Assembly: GCA_028015205.1 (NCBI GenBank)
Contig: JAPWFG010000020.1
Location: 3,348,001 to 3,412,000 of the forward strand
Direction: 5' to 3'
Origin: Mytilisepta virgata
Taxonomy: Eukaryota > Mollusca > Bivalvia > Mytilida > Mytilidae
Length of the DNA: 64,000 nucleotides
Shown here: positions 1 to 14,200 of the stretch, in pieces
How positions within the stretch are numbered: position 1 is the stretch's first letter
Layout: every line of letters begins with the position of its first letter
Made by a program: the position numbers and the translations under genes
The notes under the pieces: generated by a model
The model's input: only the letters and a program-made list of their open reading frames with translations
Told to the model about the DNA's origin: nothing
Databases searched by the model: none

Positions 1-194
1 ATGATATATTGTAAGTCAATCTTATACAGGCAATGATTTTAGTGATTTTTTTATCTCCAAGTCCACCTTTTTTAAGATTTGACTGAAAAACTTTTAATAA
101 ATCAGATTAGCAGGTATAAATTTTTTTCACTTTAAAATTAAAAAAAAAAAAAACTCTCTATCATATAAAGCACTATCATAAAATATACATTTAC

Positions 195-349
195 TTTATC
201 AGGTTTTCCAGCTCTGAGTTTCTTGAAGAATTCAAACGGAGATTTAGTTGTTGTTCGTCTGGATCTCTGTTGTCTGGCACTGGGAGCTAAGGATCCAGTT
301 CTTGTTATCTTGGACTGGAACAAATCCTTTATCAATAGACTATTGCTAG
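195..349 (-). CDS. MYO16: MYO16 coding exon 22 (loop 2 region)
   Basis: [20 protein letters not shown] then an Arg/Thr-rich stretch and [14 protein letters not shown]. The LFQSK..TGSL segment aligns with vertebrate MYO16. Ends in phase 0 before GTAAATG; further exons lie left of the window. Confidence 0.92.
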
Positions 350-3300
350 CTGTAATATATGATTACAAAATGATAGATGAACTAATGTTAATGCAACAAT
401 ACCTGTTATACAAAGAGTAAAACTTTAAACATTTAAAAAAAGGCAACAAAAGGACAACCTGAGGGCAATTACGTTCTATATTATTACTTATACTGTGTTT
501 TAAAGAATGACTGTTCTTGCATGGTAACTTATTTCTGTGTGATTCATCAGAAATTCACATCCTACATTATAAATTATTATATATTATAAATCTTACTTCC
601 ACCCATTGCAGCAAACAAAGATAAACAGATATATAAAATTTTTAAGATATAATTCATTACACTGAAGGCAAAGTGGCTATATATACACCAAATGGTCACT
701 CCAAATACATTATATGGACTGAAGTACCATCTAAAAATGTTTAATGTTCAAAATGCAAGAGTGTAATTAATTCTGACAATTAATATTATGGTTTAAATAT
801 TACAAATTAAATAAAACACTAAATTTTTTTTTCTCTATTGAAAAATTCTTACTTTTCATAGTATACATAATAGCATTTGGAAGTGTGTCTCTATTTTTAT
901 CCAATGTTCCCAGTAAATTATACGACACAGCACCAGCAAAATGGACAACCGTAAATGTTGGTCCACCATCTCTTGGAGTCTTGTATACAGCAGTGAATTT
1001 CTTTCCTGAAAATAATTAGTAAAGCAAAAATACATCTTAATCGGGATTTGACATACTAATAGAGTGGAATATTACTTAGACTTTCATCATATATATTTTA
1101 AGGGAGGGTTTATTTACATTTAAATTTTTATCAAAAGCATACTAAATTTCTGAATCTTTAGGAGTTTAATGAAATGACAATAAAATGACAAAAAAGTACA
1201 TATTACCAAAGAATATCAATTCTGGGTGTTCTTTTTCAACTTTAACTTGCAAACGTAATATGTTTATAGGAGATGTTTTATTTACATTACCAATGTGATT
1301 CTACTTAACTCTTTCTACTTTAAATTCATATTGAGAAATACCATTCAAACATTATATAGTTCAATGGAGTCTGAACTGAATAAAACAATACCTGGTCCAT
1401 TATGAAGTTTTGTTGCTAAGGACTTGTCTGTTGCTTTGGGAAATCTGCTTTCTTCATCAAGTATGGCAAATACTCCTGTATGTTTCTGAGAAGAAATCAG
1501 ATTCATTCCAGGCTTTAGTATAATATAATGTTAAAGTTATTTTTCTAAATTGAAATTATAACAATTTTCAGGCAACGAAGTGAATAATGAATTCCTGATT
1601 TTTAAAATTAACTGAAATTATGGCAACTAACTTACCATTTTCAAAAGAACCTATACATGCAGAGAACTTGCCCAAAATACAACATGCAAGTAAAACCTGA
1701 AATAAGTAATTAACAAATCTCCCATAATATAATAATATTTTTTAGTATTATAAGAAATCACTAATAACACATTCTTATTACCAAGAATTAACTCCAAACT
1801 GATTATACCAGTAAAATATTTACCTCCAAAAAAGTATCCAAAATAGGCTGGTTATTTTTGTAATTCAAATCAACCAATGGAACACCTTCTAGCATACAGT
1901 CTTGTTGTTCTTTGTAAAACAAATGTTCATTCGTAAAGTTCTGCATTTGTTCATTTGCCAAATTGATGCAGATCTGAAAAACACCAAAACTAACCTATTA
2001 TGATATTTTCAAGCTTCATAAAGTTGCCAAAAAAAAAATGGCCTAGAAACTTGTATTTTTATTTATTTTTGTTCATAATTGAAGATTGTTTTTTGACAGG
2101 AATCACTTACACTTAATCAAATATTTTATTTTGCAAAAATTAACATTTGAACTTATTCCCAGCTTAAACTTAAGACATAAGATAAATATTTCAAACTGGA
2201 CCACATAAGGATTACCAGAACAATTTTGACCCGAAATGAGCTTTCAAACTGATAGTAAACCAGTTTTCCTCATCAATATTTGAAACCAACCATCCACCAG
2301 CTGCACATGGCCAAACTCATAACAAGATTTTTTGGAATCACATGCAACCACCCATCCAAACACCAACCGACCCTCCATGGCCAAGATAATTTGGAACCAC
2401 CTGCTTTGTCAACTCCTTGCCCACCCACGATCCACCATACATGGCCAAACTATTAACAAGATAATTTAGAAACACCCATTTGGTACACTGAATAAATGGC
2501 CAAGATAATTTGGAACCACCTGCTTTGTCAATTAACTCCCCATCACAATTCACCATACATGGCAAAAATATTAACAAGACAATTTGGAACCACCCATTTG
2601 GTCAACTGCCAATCCATCTACCATACAAGGCCAAGATAATTTGGAACCACCCATTTGGTCAACTGCCAATCCATCTACCATACAAGGCCAAGATAATTTG
2701 GAACCACCCATTTGGTCAACTGCCAATCCATCAACCATACAAGGTCAAGCTAATTTGGAACCACCCATTTGGTCAACTGCCAATCCATCTACCATACAAG
2801 GCAAAGATAATTTGGAACCAACCCCCTTGCTCAACTTCCTGCCCACCCATAATACATGATCAAATGCATTACATGTACCTGAGTTTTTCCATTGGAAAAC
2901 CTGGATAATAATAGAACAAAAGTTTTCTGATGACAATGGACAATGAGCAAAATAAAAAACCAACAAATGAATCACCTTCATGAATGATGAATATATTAAG
3001 ACTGATACAGAAGATTTCTGAGACTAAACTATTCTTATAATGATTTACCTGCTCAAAACTATTCACTTTAAAATTTTCAAAACCAAAGATATCCAAAATA
3101 CCAACATGTGTCTGTTCAATGCTGAAAAGAATGTAGTATTCCTTTTAAAATCAACACTTTTTAAATACATTAATCTTTTACTGAGAATAAAATCTGGAGT
3201 TATTTTATAAATAAAGTATTTTTGTATTTTATTTAATTTTCTGGAGTACAAACTGCATATGTAGTATCATCTATTTCAAATTTTTTAATTTCATTATCTC

Positions 3301-5193
3301 AAATACATCTTGTTTAGAAAAATGCATATTCAAAGACTAATATTTAGAAATGTACAAGTGCCTATGAAAGGAGTTACTTATTCACACATCGTCATGATCA
3401 TTTTAAATATCAAACTTTTACCATTGAATGGAATGCAAAAGGGCATTATTACTCAATTACAAATCTATTTGTGAGAAAATTAAAGAACCTTTGTGAGCAC
3501 GCTCACATACCCCACGTCTTCATATTGTCACTGGAGAAACAAAATCTCACTTCACAAGTAAATTGAACACAATCAAATGCTTACCTTCGCATATTTATCC
3601 TAATTTGAATGGCAGCATGTTGGGAAATTTAAATTCCAAGCAAGAGGAGTCAACAGTAATAGTATAGTGAGGCAAATACGTTCAAAGGGGTGTAACTCCT
3701 AGAAAAAAAATGAATCGTAATTTCCTGTCGATATGCACATCTACGTAGTATGTCCTTATTATCTGAAAAGGTTTCATGAAATTCTGTTGTGTGGTTTGAG
3801 AGGAGTTGCGATGACAAACTGTTGCAGTAGTACATTAAAGTAAATAAGTTCAAAGGGGCGTAACTCCTAGAAAAAAAATTGAATCGCAATTTCCTGTCGA
3901 TATGCACATCTACGTAGTATGTCCTTATTATCTGAAAAGGTTTCATGAAATTTTGTTGTGTGGTTTGAGAGGAGTTGCGATGACACAGTGTTGGAGTAGT
4001 ACATTAAAGTAAATAATTTCAAAGAGGCGTAACTCCTAGAAAAAAATTGAATCGTAATTTCCTGTCGATATGCACATCTACGTAGTATGTCCTTATTATC
4101 TGAAAAGGTTTCATGAAATTCTGTTGTGTGGTTTGAGAGGAGTTGCGATGACAAAATGTTGCAGTAGTACATTAAAGTAAATAAGTTCAAAGGGGCATAA
4201 CTCCTAGAAAAAAAATTGAATCGCAATTTCCTGTCGATATGCACATCTACGTAGTATGTCCTTATTATCTGAAAAGGTTTCATGAAATTCTGTGGTGTGG
4301 TTTGAGAGGAGTTGCGATGACAAAATGTTGCAGTAGTACATTAAAGTAAATAAGTTCAAAGGGGCGTAACTCCTAGAAAAAAAATTAAATCACAATTTCC
4401 TGTCGATATGCACATCTACGTAGTATGTCCTTATTATCTGAAAAGGTTTCATGAAATTCTGTGGTGTGGTTTGAGAGGAGTTGCGATGACAAAATGTTGC
4501 AGTAGTACATTAAAGTAAATAAGTTCAAAGGGGCGTAACTCCTAGAAAAAAAATTGAAACGCAATTTCCTGTCGATATGCACATCTACGTAGTATGTCCT
4601 TATTATCTGAAAAGGTTTCATGAAATTCTGTGGTGTGGTTTGAGAGGAGTTGCGATGACAAAATGTTGCAGTAGTACATTAAAGTAAATAAGTTCAAAGG
4701 GGCGTAACTCCTAGAAAAAAAATTAAATCACAATTTCCTGTCGATATGCACATCTACGTAGTATGTCCTTATTATCTGAAAAGGTTTCATGAAATTCTGT
4801 TATGTGGTTTAAGAGGAGTTGCGATGACAAACTGTTGCAGTAGTACATTAAAGTAAATAAGTTCAAAGGGGCGTAACTCCTAGAAAAAAAATTGAATCGC
4901 AATTTCCTGTCGATATGCACATCTACGTAGTATGTCCTTATTATCTGAAAAGGTTTCATGAAATTCTGTTGTGTGGTTTGAGAGGAGTTGCGATGACAAA
5001 ATGTTGCAGTAGTACATTAAAGTAAATAAGTTCAAAGGGGCATAACTCCTAGAAAAAAATTGAATCGCAATTTCCTGTCGATATGCACAACTACATAGTA
5101 TGTCCTTATTATCTAAAAAGGTTTCGTGAAATTCTGTTCTGTGGTTTGAGAGGAGTTGCGATGACAAGAAACAGGACTGACGGACGGACGGAA

Positions 5194-5240
<47 letters not shown>

Positions 5241-8200
5241 AAGAAGAATTATGGCACACAATTCAACTGTTATTATTAAAGCTTTCAAGAATTCTAATCA
5301 CACTTTTATAAATATGAAATAAAACTGACAAAAGTTGCTACTTCTACCTTTCACTGGAAACTTCAATTTATAGCGAGGGCTATAGGAGCATATGAATTTT
5401 CTAGATATGGGTCATTTAGAAAAGTCTTTGTTTAATGGTGGCAGCCTTTATGCAATCTGAAGTGAATCCATTTGTTTATTTGTTAAAGTGAACATGGCCA
5501 TATTGTGCTACATACTAAGGCTAGAAAAAGCTTCGTTCGCAGGAAAGGGAAGTAAGTAAAATCAGGGAAATAAATTGCTTCAAATTATAATTTTAGAGTC
5601 AGAATCGTGATACCGGAAATGAGTATCTAGAAAAGGCTACTGCTGCACTCAATTTCATTCAAGACAGCTGATGTTTCTAAAAAAATGTTTATTCATACAG
5701 ATTTGGTATGTTATTTATCATGACAGGGTCTATCAAGATAATATAAGCAACACACTTTTAATTAAAAATAATGATATAATACCTTTTCCTTCATAAGCAA
5801 CAACAAAAAACAATAAAAGCCAAAGCACCAATACCTGTGATATGTTGGTTCAACCAGCTGATTTATACCGTTAACAATCCAACTGAACAGTCTGCTATAT
5901 ATAGCCTTCGCTAAGGCATCACGACATTCGGATGCTTGTTGTACAGTACGTTCCTTTTTTATCTGTTCACCTAGAATCATGCAAGTATCAACATGCAAAC
6001 ATGCAAAACACATTAATTCCAAATCCCAGAATGCATATAGGCAGTTTTTACAATACACCCAAGGAGACAGTGGTTGAATCAAAACTGATACACGTGTTAC
6101 TCCTGAATTATTTTATTTAGGAAAAAACAAGCCTGAATCTATAGTACATATTTAGGAAATAAAACATCAAAATTTTGAGGATCTATTTATTTATTACCTA
6201 ATCATTTTTCACAAAATACAGTTGGTCCCAAATAACAATCCTGAAACATCTTATGATGTTTTTCAAAACACTTACTGATTATGACAACAAACATAAAACA
6301 CATCCAGTTAACAGCATTATTTCAGCTCAGATTCAACACTCCACTACAATCCAATTTGATGTATATGCATCAGAACAATGCAAAAGAAAATAAAGCAGAA
6401 AATTCCATATAAAGTTCTCAATAAATTATGTTACAATGTGTTAAATTTATTTACAAATACACAACAATGATACTTTTCCACTGTTAAACGAAAAAAGCTA
6501 AAAAGAACACAATACTAACTACAAAAGTTAGACAGTCTGGCATAAGCTATAAAGTAAATAGCTGTACTGTTCAACAACTTCCCTAGAGAATCATCATAAT
6601 TAGTTTAAACTTATTTATTTATAGTGGATTGGGAAACAAGTTATGCCAACTTATACTAATCCCTCTCCACATGGCGGGTGCAAGAGGGGCCTCTGTAGAG
6701 GCGGCGCTGCCTACTCTTTTTTTACTTTTACAGAGGAGTCTTTAGCGTGCTAAGGGTGTTGCTCTCCCTTAACAGGGGACAGCCATTTTTCCTCTCCATC
6801 CGATGGACAAGCATCGTTTATTGAGACCATCCTCACAAATGGTGTCGATAGAGCATTGCAAATTTGATCCCTGAAATTTTCATCCCGAACGGAAATCCAA
6901 CCAGGGACCTCTGGCTTCGTAGTCCGATGCACTAACCAATACAGCACGGCATAATTATATGGTGTATATTAAAACTTTATTTTCATTTACTTTTTATCCT
7001 ACTTTTTATACTTTTCTAAGTAGTAAATATTAATTAATATGTGAATGAAAAATGAAAACTCCCAATGGTTTTGTTAAATTTTCATAATTTTGAAATTGAA
7101 CAATTATTTTTATAAAATAAAACCCTTTTCTATTAGATGACAAGGTATCATGCTATTACTTATTAATGTTATTTAGAAAACAAAACAAAAAAACAAATCA
7201 CATAGACCAATATGAACAAACAAATCATGCAAGCTTAATTTTTTTGTTACAAATAAAAAAAATTTTTAAACATCATAAAAAACCATAGTAAAACATAGTT
7301 CCATACCTCTTGTTGTAGTATATTCTGCTACGAGAGCTGAACTAAGTTCTTCTGGTGATACATCCAACATGTTTGATACTGTGAAATATAGAGAAAGTTG
7401 TTAAAAATGAAATGTTAAATTTACAAGGAAAAACAAGGTTTGTAAAGACAACATATAAATTGAAATGGCTGTGAAATATAAAGTTGTTAAAAATGAAATG
7501 TTAAATTTACAAGCAAAAACAAGGTTTGTAAAGACAACATATAAATTGAAATTTATATCAGACATGTGGAACTGTTATATTTTGCTGATGGATACCAATT
7601 TTCGCGATTTTTGTAGATGAAGCAGAATGAACAATTTAAATATATGATACAAGAATGTTTCATAATGCCCTATTACTAGAAAATCACAAAATTCAGTATC
7701 CCTAAAACAACTTAGTTTCAGTAAAACTTGGAAATTAATACATAGGAATGTTCCGATTATCAATTTTTTTTCCTGGCATTAATCGATTTTTTTTTTCAAA
7801 ATCAATAATCGGTCACAACAGACTTTTTAAACAAAATGCAGAAATTTTGGTATTTGGTTCAGTAATAAGAGAGTCAAATCATGTCCAGAAAAGGCTTAAA
7901 AATAAAAGCACATTATTTCATCCAATGTATTGAAATAGTGCCTAGTTATACAATACAGATTCTGGTCAAAGAGACAATTAAAACATGATTTTATATCAAT
8001 CTGGTGATAACTTTAGTTGCATTTTACAATTAAGATCATAATCGATAATCGAATCAGTTATGCTTTTCGATTATTTCAATTAATCGATTATTGTTTTTAT
8101 GCCGATTCCCAACACTATTAATACATATAAATGAACCACAGATATCATATAAACATGAGGCTGTATTATCTACATATAAATACAAAATAAAATGTCATGT

Positions 8201-11200
8201 CTCTAAGAGAAAAAAATTTATGAATATACAGAACCTACCTTCTTCAATTTTATCTTCATTGACAATAACAGCAGCCTCTGTGTTAGTATGGGGACAAAAT
8301 GTTATGTCACCAATGTGAATTACAGCAGCCAATGTCAGTAAAAGATTCTGGATGTCCTGCAATCAATAAAAACAATTATAAATACATCTATGCTGATTAT
8401 AATCTTACTATTTTAAAAGTATCTGCAGCATACTGAATAGAGCATTTTGCTGTTTCCCAAGTGAACTGTATTTATAGTGAATTTTTTAGTTTTTAGTTCA
8501 GAAATTATTCAATTTCATTTTTATGTCAGCCCTTTTATTAAACAAATATATGGAAAAATGTAAATAAAATGGCCCTTCAAATAAAATGTAATTATCTCTA
8601 TTACACTTTTCCTTTTATAAATAAATAATTTAATATTAAATGTTAATCTTCTGAATAGACTGTAATTTGTTTATTGAAATAACCTCAATGTACATGGTGC
8701 ATACTATGCAAGTTTTCCAGTGCGCACCATGTTACTGCAGTCAATTCTTCATAGACCAAAAAAATTACAGTCAACCCTTACATACCTCTATTTGTAATAT
8801 CAATGGCGTGTTAAAGAACAGACCACACTATGAAATAAGGAATCTCTTACCGATATAAATGAAACTATAGATAGATAAAACTTACATCACTGATTTCAAA
8901 CTAGTTTTGACTAACTTGAGACAAACAACATGTAATCAACTTAAAATACATGTATGTGGATGTTTCATGAGTACAATGGTGGTATGAATATATGTTTGAG
9001 TAATTTTAATCCAGATATATATCTTTATCTATCCATCTTAACTTACATCAGTTGAGAAGCCTATAAATCCAAGACATTTTTTCAAGTCCCAGAATTTTTC
9101 TTTGTTTTCCTGAACCTGTGACTGAGGCAGATCTATTCTGCTCCTAACATATCTAAAATTCAAAAAAATATATAGTAGAATTTTGTTTTCCAAAACACCA
9201 AAGAAATCAGCTAAAATGTATAATCTAAATTCTATAGAATAAAATTTCTGTGAATACACCCTTGGTGTTTGAATTGTTTGAATTCAAGTGTCTGAGTTTT
9301 CCTTGTATGGTATAACAAATTGTACATTAAAATATAACACAATATAACATGTCAGATTATCAGCAAATGAGGATTCCCTTGTTTGGAGCTACCTGCCTGC
9401 GGAACATTACCAAAAAAAAAGTAATAAACTTAAGGTGGTACCCAACACTTTCACTAAAATTAATTTGGCTCGTTTAATTTTCATAAAATTTTGACAAAGT
9501 ATTTACTTTGACCCATTGACAAAAATTTTAAAATTTCAAAACATTTGAACCAACCAATTCATCGGAAAAATTACACTGATTGTATAGCAGTTTGACAAAC
9601 ACTAATATTGATCATTGAAAAGCTTAATATTCCATTAACAACACAACGTTATTAAAACGTTTAGCTGATTTTACAGAGTTATCTCCCTGTAGTGTTAGGT
9701 ACCACCTTAAGGAAAAAAGTTAAAATTACAGACTGTCACCAGCTGGTAATTAACAATAATTGTAACTTTGATAATTTTTCAATTGTTGAAAAATAATGAT
9801 TATCTTACTTTGCATTTTCAAAGTTGTTTTTTAAATTAAGGCATCGAAAAATGAGACATTACAATAAAACCAGATTTTTTCATTGGAAAGATATTTTTTC
9901 TTCATCACTGGATTTCATCATGATTATATGTTTGAGGATTACTTATGAGGCATACTAAATTCATTTTTTAGATAAAAGTTTTGCATTTTTTATTTTTGGA
10001 AGAGAAGAGGGAGAGGTGTACCATTTTTAGTGACATTTTTAAATGATTCTTATGAGGAGATATATTTAACATATAGTATTGGGAATTTACCATTTAATAA
10101 ATTTCTAATCATGCTTAAGACACTAAATCTCATGAAAAATACATTAAGAATGTAACTTTTTTTTAAATATGAATACAAAAATCTATAATGAGTGCCAGTA
10201 CATATACCAAATTGTAAAATATACCTATGTGCATTTATAGACTTGAGGTGAAAGAGATTGAATTCTTCTGGTGTCAACCCACAAAACATCCAATAAAACA
10301 CATGGAAATTTCTCTCTCCTTCATTCTGGTACACTACACGAGATTTCTCTAATAAATATTCTGTCAATTTTGCTAAAAATATAAGTAAAATTAAATTCAT
10401 TAATGAATAAAATAAAACAAAATTATAGAACTTCCTGTAAGAATTTCAATATGTAATTATGAAGAGAAAAGAAATATTCACTTCAAACAATGAAAAAAAA
10501 TACAACTGTGCTAATTTTTTTTATGTTTATCCATTTATGCCTGAAAAATGAATGTAAAAAGGTCATGAATCAACCAAGTAAATTATAAACAAACAGGATC
10601 CAATGAATTTATAAATATAAGAACATACCTCCTACCAATTGGCCACGCTGACTAAACATCAATTCTATGAATTTAGCAAATCTACTAGAATTATCATTAA
10701 TCAATGTCTGTGCATTACCAAAGGCTTCTATCAATGGATTCACCTTTTAAAAAAAATAAGAGTCCATTTGCATCAGTGGTGAGCCTCAATCAGTCTAATC
10801 AAACCAATTTTACATTAAACAATATTTTTTATAAGCAATATATCAGATTTATTTGCTGGCAGTGTTTGTTGTTTGCTGTTTTTCTTGCAATATACACAGG
10901 AATCATTGAGTGTCTGTAGTTGAGGCATGTTTGAAACCCTATTTTATCAGTGACTTAATTAAAAAACAGAGGCTCTGATGTCCAGTCATTGTAAAAGAAA
11001 AGCATTCTTAAATGCAATTGCACATTAACTTATTCTGAGACAAAACATAAACTTATACTTTCTTCTCACTTATCTCAATTATATGCATTTAATGAGTATC
11101 TAAGACCCAACACAAGAAGTTTAAAAATCTCACTTGATTAATTTTGTTGTTCAAATTAGCCTCCTCACTTCCTGTGACTCTAGATAAATGTTGTACCAAT

Positions 11201-14200
11201 AGTTTACATGTCTCTGTTTTTCCTGCTCCACTTTCCCCACTGATAACACAACATTGAGATGTTTTCTCCTTTATCATAGAACTGTAGGCATCCTCTGCTA
11301 TGCTGAAAACATGAGGTGGCAGAATGGTCTGATTCCCTGCATCATGGTATTGAGTTGACACCTAAATATATTTATATCAAAGTTATTAAACTGGGATTTT
11401 CGAATATATATATTTTGCTCTAGGTTGCCTAGTTTAAGAGAACACATTTTTGTGTCATGGCGGCCATGTTTATTTCCTTTAATTGTCAGCAGAGAAATGT
11501 GAGAAAAATAATCAGTCATGGTCAAAAATGTGAGACTGAACACACTTAACGTCTTGTCTGAGTATGCACATGGACACAGAATAAAGATTTTCTGATACCC
11601 GACATTGTAACTACAAGAAAAATGCATTAAAAGATATAGTTATGGTCAGCTGATATTTGTCTTAAAACTGATGCATGTCACTCAAGCCAAAAATCATAAA
11701 AATGTGACACAAATCATTCAAGCATGAAGAGGTCAAAGTTCATGTGTCAGATTAGTATATAGTCACTAAGAACTTCCATTGACCAAATGCTGTGAATATA
11801 GTTGGTACAATTTCTGACAAATATACTTAATCACAAAAAAAAATGGCAAGTCACTCCAGCATGAAATTCAGGTCAAGGAGAGGTGTCAGATCTTAGAATG
11901 TCATATATCTAATAAGAACTATCTTATAGACCAAATACGACAGGTCTACATATTACAGTTTATGAGAAATGCACTTAATCATAAAAATGCAATGCAAATA
12001 ACTGAAGCATGAAATTTAGGCCAAAGTTTGGTAACAGCTGTCAGACTGGCATATATGCAACAAGAAGTATCTATAGATATAATATGATAGGTCTAGGTAT
12101 TATAAATGCTTAAAATGGACCTCAGATAAAAATATTTATATATAGCATAATGTATCTGTGGAACAAAGATCTTAATGTAGGTATTAAAACCTTAAAGTTA
12201 TTAAGTTTTTTAAAAAGTTTATGCTGCCGGCGAAGAAAGTAATACCTTTTTCTCACATTTCTATGTGTTTGGGACTGTTATATTCCGTGTGAGACACTGT
12301 GTAAGATTCATGCATCTCATATCACATGACCTACCTTGATGTAACAATGTTTAAAATGTCACCTCACAATGCTCTAACGTCAGAAAACACACAACTTCGC
12401 ACAATCGGTACGACAACGTAAAAATTAACATTGCTTCAATTTGAAAACCCCTGAAGGCAACCTAAAAGATATCTTTTTAAAGTTTTGTACCTTTGGTACG
12501 ACACCAAAACGCATACGAACTTTTCGAATATATATATTTTGCTCTAGGTTGCCTAGTTTAAGAGAACACATTTTTGTGTCATGGCGGCCATGTTTATTTC
12601 CTTTAATTGTCAGCAGAGAAATGTGAGAAAAATAATCAGTCATGGTCAAAAATGTGAGATTGGACAATTCAACCCTCTGGTTCACATTTTCTATCATCAG
12701 AAACTCGGCAAGCCTCATTTCTGACTGGAAAATGTGAACCCTCGGGTGGAATTGTCCAATCTCACATCATAGACCATGACTGGTTATTATAATCTCGCCT
12801 TTCACGACTTTTCGTCGCAGGTGAGTCCAGTCTGAGTTAAGATAAATAATGAATCTTTGAATAAGTGTAAATTGGTTATATAGCATGGAATAATATCTAA
12901 CACACTGAGAGTTCTTGTAAACGAGCTAGAAAATCTGGAAAATTAAAATTTCAGTGAAGAGACTATAAAAGTAGTTCAAATTACTTAAGCTTATACAATA
13001 AAGTTGTAAAGCAGTAGGCTATGTAACAATAAACAGCTGCACCATGAGTGCATGATATGCCCGTCGTCCAGAAAATTAAATTTCACCAATGAAAATATAG
13101 ACCCTTTGATTTTGTTCCTTATTTTTGATGAATAAGTCAAATCCACTCTGGAACAGAAAATAGAAATTTCAAAAAAAAGTATAAAGACCTTTAGACTATC
13201 ACAACAAACAACTGTGTAAAGTTTGAAGTAAATCGGACAATGCGTTCTTAAAATACAGAGTGAAATATGAAAAATTCTCCCTTTTTTAATGAACAAAGTT
13301 CCATAACCGTCCAAAGTGTGAAAAATTTACAGTTTTTTTACTATTTTTCAGCAAATGAAGTTCCATAACTCCCAAATGTCATATCATAAATTTATAAAAA
13401 ACAAAAGGCAGCTTAAGTCAATAGATATAAATAAGTCACCAAAGTTTCATGAAAATTGCTCAAAGTGTTTTTAAGTTATTGTCTGAAAACTGGAAAATCC
13501 CCCCATTTTTGTGAATAAAGTCCCATAACTCCAAAATGTAAAATCTCAAATTTATAAAAATCAAAAGGGAGCTTAAGTCAATAGATATAAACTATTCACC
13601 AAAGTTGCAGAAAAATTGGTGAAAGAGTTTTTGAGTTGTTGTCCGAAGTGTTGATGACGGACAGACAATGGTATACCATAATACATCCCGTCTTTAAAAA
13701 CGGGCATATAAAAACTACAACAATGTAATTTTGATTCAACTGATAAACATGAAGTTGTCTGTTACCAAACCAGATTTTCTATCACCACTGTTTGGAGATG
13801 TCAGCCACAGTACATCTGCTAATTAATAACCAGCTTTTATTGTTCAAAAATCCAGTTTAAAATATTTCATTGTTCCCTTTTTTTTTCACTAAATGTTTGA
13901 TAATATGTACACTGAAATAGATTCCTGATTGATCAAATTTCAGTGTGATTTAAAATAATTAAAAATTCCAAGACAAAGAAAATGTTATATCAATAATTTG
14001 AAAATGTTCAAAACACAAAATATGTTATACATTTTGGTTTAAATGATTTCAATTCAACTTTATCCTAATTTGAGATTGATGATTTAAGAGAAATTTTTAT
14101 TTATATATAAAAAAGAAATAAAACATCATTACCTGTTTTGCATAAATGGGTAGATCTTTGAATGGATTCACAGCAAGTAAGACATCACCTATCTTCGTCT

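Noticed and set aside
1636..1696. Possible extra MYO16 exon ([20 protein letters not shown]) with a donor-like GTAAGT and a nearby CAG
   Set aside because: 61 bp would break the frame; exon 19 joins exon 20 directly in phase 0 and gives the expected myosin sequence (TFLE then [13 protein letters not shown]).
2510..2908. 132-residue plus-strand repeat protein
   Set aside because: Low-complexity product of a 57-bp tandem array in a MYO16 intron; no start context or homology.
3493..5237. CRISPR array
   Set aside because: Repeats are contiguous 169-bp units without unique spacers, in animal DNA, inside a transposable element.
3650..5322. Series of 78-138-residue minus-strand ORFs repeating [15 protein letters not shown]
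   Set aside because: They are translations of the 169-bp array; the frame shifts from unit to unit since 169 is not a multiple of three.
6880..6950. tRNA gene on the minus strand
   Set aside because: Box B is mutated and the acceptor arm is not closed; it is the head of a SINE.
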